From the NCBI GenBank assembly GCA_036504155.1, contig DASXVQ010000152.1:62001-126000 (forward strand): 64,000 nt of DNA, in the 5' to 3' direction. This document shows, one piece after another, positions 60,998 to 64,000 of this stretch (its first letter is position 1; the number at the start of each line of letters is the position of its first letter). Under the pieces are notes generated by a model. The model saw only the letters and a program-made list of their open reading frames with translations. It was not told the DNA's origin and did not search any database. The position numbers were made by a program, and so were the translations under genes. The stretch is from JACRCT01 sp036504155 (GTDB taxonomy: Bacteria > Myxococcota > Myxococcia > Myxococcales > UBA5297).

Positions 60998-61959
60998 CAC
61001 TTCACCTCCACGATCAGGCTCTTGGCCTTCGACCACAGCCCCAGCCTCAGGTTGCGCAGGTAGGCGGGCAGCACCCCGGGGCCGGTGGCCTTGATCAGCG
61101 CGAGCTGGTTCGCCAACGCAGTGAGCGGCTCGACCTCGGCCTGGGCCTTGAGGGTCTCGATGTCCACCGCGCGCCGCGACTGGACGATCTTCTGGTCGGC
61201 GGAGGCCTGGGCGAGGCTGATCTCGGAGCTGATCTGGTTGTGGGCGGTGTTGATGGCGGCCAGCGCCGACTCGACCTCGGCCGGCGGCTCGATCTCGGTG
61301 ATGAGCGAAGCGTCGAGGACGATGCCGTAGCGCGCGACCGAGCTGCGGCACTCGTGGTCCATGTGCTCGTTCAGGTCGCGCATGTTCTTGCGCAGGTCGT
61401 TGATGGACACGCCGCTGACGGCGGCCAGCCCGCCCTCGGAGGCGGCGCGCGGGGCCTCGAAGGAGGCGATGCGCTGGCGCAGCACCGAGACGAAGTAGCC
61501 CATGATGTGGGCGATGGGGTTCTTCACGCCGAAGAGGTAGGCGTACAGGTTCGACTCGGCGACGCGGAAGCGGATCTGCCCGCGCAGCCCGGTGTTGAGC
61601 TGGTCCTTGGTGACCGCCTCCAGCAGCTCGCCGCCGCGGTTGGCGTTGGGGCTCTCGGGGTCCCAGGCCATGGAGACGGTCTCGGTGGCGATGGAGAGCT
61701 TGTGGACCTTCTCCCACGGCCACTTCCAGTAGATGCCGGGGCCGATGACGCGCACCTGCGGGTACTTGTAGCGGGCGCGCTCGTCCTCGGCGAGGAACTG
61801 CGCCTCGGGCAGGTCGGCGCTGGTGCCGCCCAGGCGCTCGGCGCGGCCGAAGCTGGTCTTCACTGCCCGCTGGTTCTGGTTGACGGTGTAGAAGCCGGCC
61901 ACGAAGTACCGGACCAGGAACCAGGTCAAGAACCCCAGGAACACTCCGAACAAGGACAT
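60997..61959 (-). CDS. SPFH/band-7 protein, HflK-like
   Basis: 320 residues. An N-terminal membrane helix (LFGVFLGFLTWFLVRYFVAG) is followed by the band-7 domain (YTVNQNQRAVKTSFGRAERL and VRVIGPGIYWKWPWEKVHKL) and a coiled coil (AINTAHNQISSEISLAQASA). The layout matches HflK-type proteins, which with HflC surround the FtsH protease, but no FtsH gene is here. The ribosome-binding site GGGGAGG lies in a hairpin (61969-61992). First gene of a three-gene operon. Confidence 0.88.
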   Translation of the reverse strand: MSLFGVFLGFLTWFLVRYFVAGFYTVNQNQRAVKTSFGRAERLGGTSADLPEAQFLAEDERARYKYPQVRVIGPGIYWKWPWEKVHKLSIATETVSMAWDPESPNANRGGELLEAVTKDQLNTGLRGQIRFRVAESNLYAYLFGVKNPIAHIMGYFVSVLRQRIASFEAPRAASEGGLAAVSGVSINDLRKNMRDLNEHMDHECRSSVARYGIVLDASLITEIEPPAEVESALAAINTAHNQISSEISLAQASADQKIVQSRRAVDIETLKAQAEVEPLTALANQLALIKATGPGVLPAYLRNLRLGLWSKAKSLIVEVK

Positions 61960-61968
61960 GTCGCGTGC

Positions 61969-61992
61969 CTCCCCAAGGAAAAGAGTGGGGAG
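61969..61992 (-). promoter_or_regulatory. hairpin that could sequester the SPFH ribosome-binding site
   Basis: On the mRNA, CUCCCC (61992-61987) can pair with GGGGAG (61974-61969), which is the ribosome-binding site of the first SPFH gene eight bases before its start. The loop is 12 nt. A six-pair G-C-rich stem is stable enough to affect translation. Confidence 0.45.
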
Positions 61993-62044
61993 AGAATGGG
62001 CGTCCCGTCGGTGCCGGTCAAGAAGCGGCGGCCCGCCTGCCGGC

Positions 62045-63253
62045 CTACGCCATCTTCCCGAGCAGGAGCGCGCTGGCCATCAGGTTGCCGTGCGCGACCT
62101 GCTTGGGCAGCACGCAGCCCTGCTCGCCGAACGAGTAGATCGCCGTGTAGGGCACCGAGGGCAGCGCCTTGGTGATCTCGTCCATCGACTCGGGCATGCG
62201 GTCGCGGATGGCGAGCATGCAGCCGCCGCAGAAGACCACCAGCGCCCCGGCCAGCGCGTCGGGAGTGAGCCCGCCCCGGCTCAGCGCGGTGCGCGCCACG
62301 TTGGCGTTGCGGTAGACGAGCGCCTCGTGCGAGGAGCCCATCAGCGCCACCGTCTGGCCGACCTCGACGTCGGCGAACAGGCTCAGCGACTTCGCGGGCA
62401 CCTCGACGCGCTCCGGGTGCACCAGCACGAAGGCCTCGAAGCCGCCGAACATGCCGCGGGGCAGGCCGAGCGGCGCCAGGGTCGTCTTGCCCAGCACGCT
62501 GCCGCCGGAGGCGAGCTCGGGTGCGATGCGTCCGCCGGTCCACTGGTCGTAGACCTCGGCCGCCGGGCGCCCGTCGATCGACAGCAGGGTGCGGCCCTTC
62601 GCCGCCGTCACCTTGCCGCGCTTCTCGGTGGGCATGTAGCCGGCCTGGTAGTTGACGCCGATCTTGCCGGGCCAGTCGCACACGGCCAGCGCGACGCCGG
62701 GGCCGAAGACGCCCTGGTGCGTCCAGACCTTCCACTGGCCCGACAGGTCGTCGTCCGCGGCGGTGCCGCCGACCAGGGCGGTCTGCTTGTCCAGGGAGCC
62801 GAACGCGCCTTCCAGCAGGCCCTCCTCTTCGCCGGGGGTCGCGTGGAACACCGCGAAGCGGGCCTGGGAGGGCTTCATCCCTGCCGACGCGAGGGCGGCC
62901 TTCGCGACCTGGGCGCCCTTCTCCTTCGCGCTGCCTTCCTTGGCCGCGGCGGCGACGCCGAAGCGGAAGCCGTCGCCCACCAGCCACAGGCCGCTGACCA
63001 CCGAGCCGGTCGAGAAGCCGCCGATCGAGGTGCCCACGCCCAGGCAGGAGGTCGAGCCGAGGATCGCAGTGTCGGGGAGCTTCTCCCGCAGCGCGGCGCG
63101 CAAGGCCTCCGCGCCCAGCGAGACCGAGTGGTAGACGATGCCGCCGCGGACCTTCAGGCCCGAGGCCTGGGCGTGGAGCTGCTGGAACGTCTCCTCGGCA
63201 GCGGCGGCCGGCGTGCTGGCAGAGGACAGGGTGACGACGACGGTGGCGGGCAT
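62045..63253 (-). CDS. FIST-domain sensor protein
   Basis: 402 residues, GGAGG upstream. The FIST N domain (VRGGIVYHSVSLGAEALRAA, then GSTSCLGVGTSIGGFSTGSV) is followed by the FIST C domain (GFEAFVLVHPERVEVPAKSL and VVFCGGCMLAIRDRMP). FIST domains are small-ligand sensors usually attached to kinases or cyclases. Here the sensor is alone, so it probably works through a partner. No membrane helix. It lies between the ATPase and the SPFH operon on the same strand, 85 bp upstream of the SPFH start. Confidence 0.9.
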   Translation of the reverse strand: MPATVVVTLSSASTPAAAAEETFQQLHAQASGLKVRGGIVYHSVSLGAEALRAALREKLPDTAILGSTSCLGVGTSIGGFSTGSVVSGLWLVGDGFRFGVAAAAKEGSAKEKGAQVAKAALASAGMKPSQARFAVFHATPGEEEGLLEGAFGSLDKQTALVGGTAADDDLSGQWKVWTHQGVFGPGVALAVCDWPGKIGVNYQAGYMPTEKRGKVTAAKGRTLLSIDGRPAAEVYDQWTGGRIAPELASGGSVLGKTTLAPLGLPRGMFGGFEAFVLVHPERVEVPAKSLSLFADVEVGQTVALMGSSHEALVYRNANVARTALSRGGLTPDALAGALVVFCGGCMLAIRDRMPESMDEITKALPSVPYTAIYSFGEQGCVLPKQVAHGNLMASALLLGKMA

Positions 63254-63288
63254 GCGGCCTCCGGGGCAGTGGAACGGCTCCCCGGAAT

Positions 63289-64000
63289 CTAACGGCCGCC
63301 CGCGACCAGCCGCAGGTACGTGTCCTCAAGCTCCCGATGCGGCTGGACTTTTCGGATTCGCGCGCCGAGGCCCACCAGCCGCGCGACGAGCGCCGGCACC
63401 TCCGACTCCTCCGCGAGCGCGACGCGCAGGACGGAGTCCTCCGCGGTCGCGCTCAGCCCCGAGTCCGCCAGTGCCTGCAGGAGCGGAGCGGCGTCGCCCT
63501 CGATCTGGATCTCCACGGTGGGCGCCGAGCGAGCGAGCTCCGCGGGAGCCCCGAGCGCCAGGACCCGCCCCTTCACCACGGCGACGCGCCGGCACAGCCG
63601 CGCGGCCTCGTCCAGGTTGTGCGTGCACAGCACGATGGTGCGGCCCTGGGAAGCCAGTTCCTCGACGATGCCGCGGACGTTGGCGCTCGCTTCGGGATCC
63701 AGCCCGGAGGTCGGCTCGTCGAGGAAGACGACCTTGGGGTCGTGCACCAGCGCGCGGGCGATGGCGACCTTCTGCCGCATGCCCTTGGAGAAGCCGCCGA
63801 CGCGGTCGTCCTCTCTCCCGGTGAGCCCGAGCGTCGCGAACAGCCGCGCCAGGCGCGCGGAGATCTCGGCGCCGTCCACGCCGTAGAGGCGCGCGAAGTA
63901 GACCAGGTTCTCGCGCGCGGTCAGCCGGTCGTAGAGGCCGGGCTGCTCCGTGAGCAGGCCCACCACGCGGCGGATGTCGCGCGCCTGCCTCGAGAGCGTC
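63289..64000 (-). CDS. ABC transporter ATPase, 5' end outside window
   Basis: The frame is open to the right edge, so the Walker A loop is beyond the window. GGFSKGMRQKVAIARALVHD (signature), VVFLDEPTSGLDPEA (Walker B) and CTHNLDEAARLCRRVAVVKG (H-loop) identify a NatA/CcmA-like ATPase. The C-terminal ~90 residues (IQIEGDAAPLLQALADSGLS) form an added strand-rich domain found in export ATPases. Its expected permease would follow on the same strand, but a FIST gene does instead. Confidence 0.92.
   Translation of the reverse strand, partial: TLSRQARDIRRVVGLLTEQPGLYDRLTARENLVYFARLYGVDGAEISARLARLFATLGLTGREDDRVGGFSKGMRQKVAIARALVHDPKVVFLDEPTSGLDPEASANVRGIVEELASQGRTIVLCTHNLDEAARLCRRVAVVKGRVLALGAPAELARSAPTVEIQIEGDAAPLLQALADSGLSATAEDSVLRVALAEESEVPALVARLVGLGARIRKVQPHRELEDTYLRLVAGGR

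Overview
The window is 64 kb of very GC-rich bacterial DNA that is almost entirely protein-coding. Several features point to Myxococcota or a close relative. One secreted amidase ends in a MYXO-CTERM-like sorting tail (Cys-Gly-Cys, hydrophobic stretch, Arg cluster). There are many Cys-rich lipoproteins with Asp-Ala-Gly linkers, a Ser/Thr kinase with PEGA-type C-terminal domains, and a sigma-54-type promoter. I see no tRNA, rRNA, CRISPR array, insertion sequence or prophage. The gene list was read from translation, start-site context and motifs by eye. Family names are recognition from memory, not database hits.

Layout. 0-5 kb: a fused transporter/spermidine-synthase-like membrane protein cut by the left edge, and a six-helix chemoreceptor. 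5-10 kb: smc, a small conserved protein and a rhomboid-like protein. 10-20 kb: a cell-wall amidase lipoprotein, a 1356-residue Pro/Ala/Val repeat protein, small unknowns, an SDR-type epimerase/reductase and a lipoprotein. 20-32 kb: an RluA-type pseudouridine synthase, aminopeptidase P, an acyltransferase, a Cys-rich protein, a PEGA-type kinase, pgpA, cinA and a polytopic membrane protein. 32-43 kb: a very large metalloprotease/beta-propeller/outer-membrane-barrel fusion, a GNAT acetyltransferase, larB-larC and several surface lipoproteins. 43-46.5 kb: cheA, cheY and cheW with lspA inserted on the other strand. 46.5-55.3 kb: a YaeQ-like protein, a zinc-ribbon membrane protein, a GCGG-repeat lipoprotein, an ABC-F ATPase, EcsC-like, PilZ and SPFH/zinc-ribbon proteins, and an orphan ABC-2 permease. 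55.3-63.3 kb: an accessory-looking stretch with a zinc metalloprotease, a minisatellite, a decayed PPC-domain fragment, a toxin-antitoxin pair, a paired-SPFH operon and a FIST sensor. It ends at an ABC ATPase cut by the right edge.

How the genes fit together. A strong theme is the cell surface. Roughly a dozen exported or lipid-anchored proteins sit close to lspA, which would mature the lipoproteins. The chemotaxis core (CheA/CheY/CheW) and a chemoreceptor about 38 kb away make one signalling set. PilZ and the PEGA kinase add c-di-GMP and phosphorylation inputs. larB-larC point to nickel-pincer cofactor synthesis, although larA and larE are not in view.

The observations I rate highest are five. 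First, the 55.3-63.3 kb stretch may have split an ABC ATPase-permease operon. Second, a sigma-54-type promoter lies ahead of the secreted metalloprotease. Third, a PPC-domain relic lies 0.75 kb downstream of that protease. Fourth, a perfect dyad lies ahead of the toxin-antitoxin pair. Fifth, a hairpin could sequester the ribosome-binding site of the SPFH operon.
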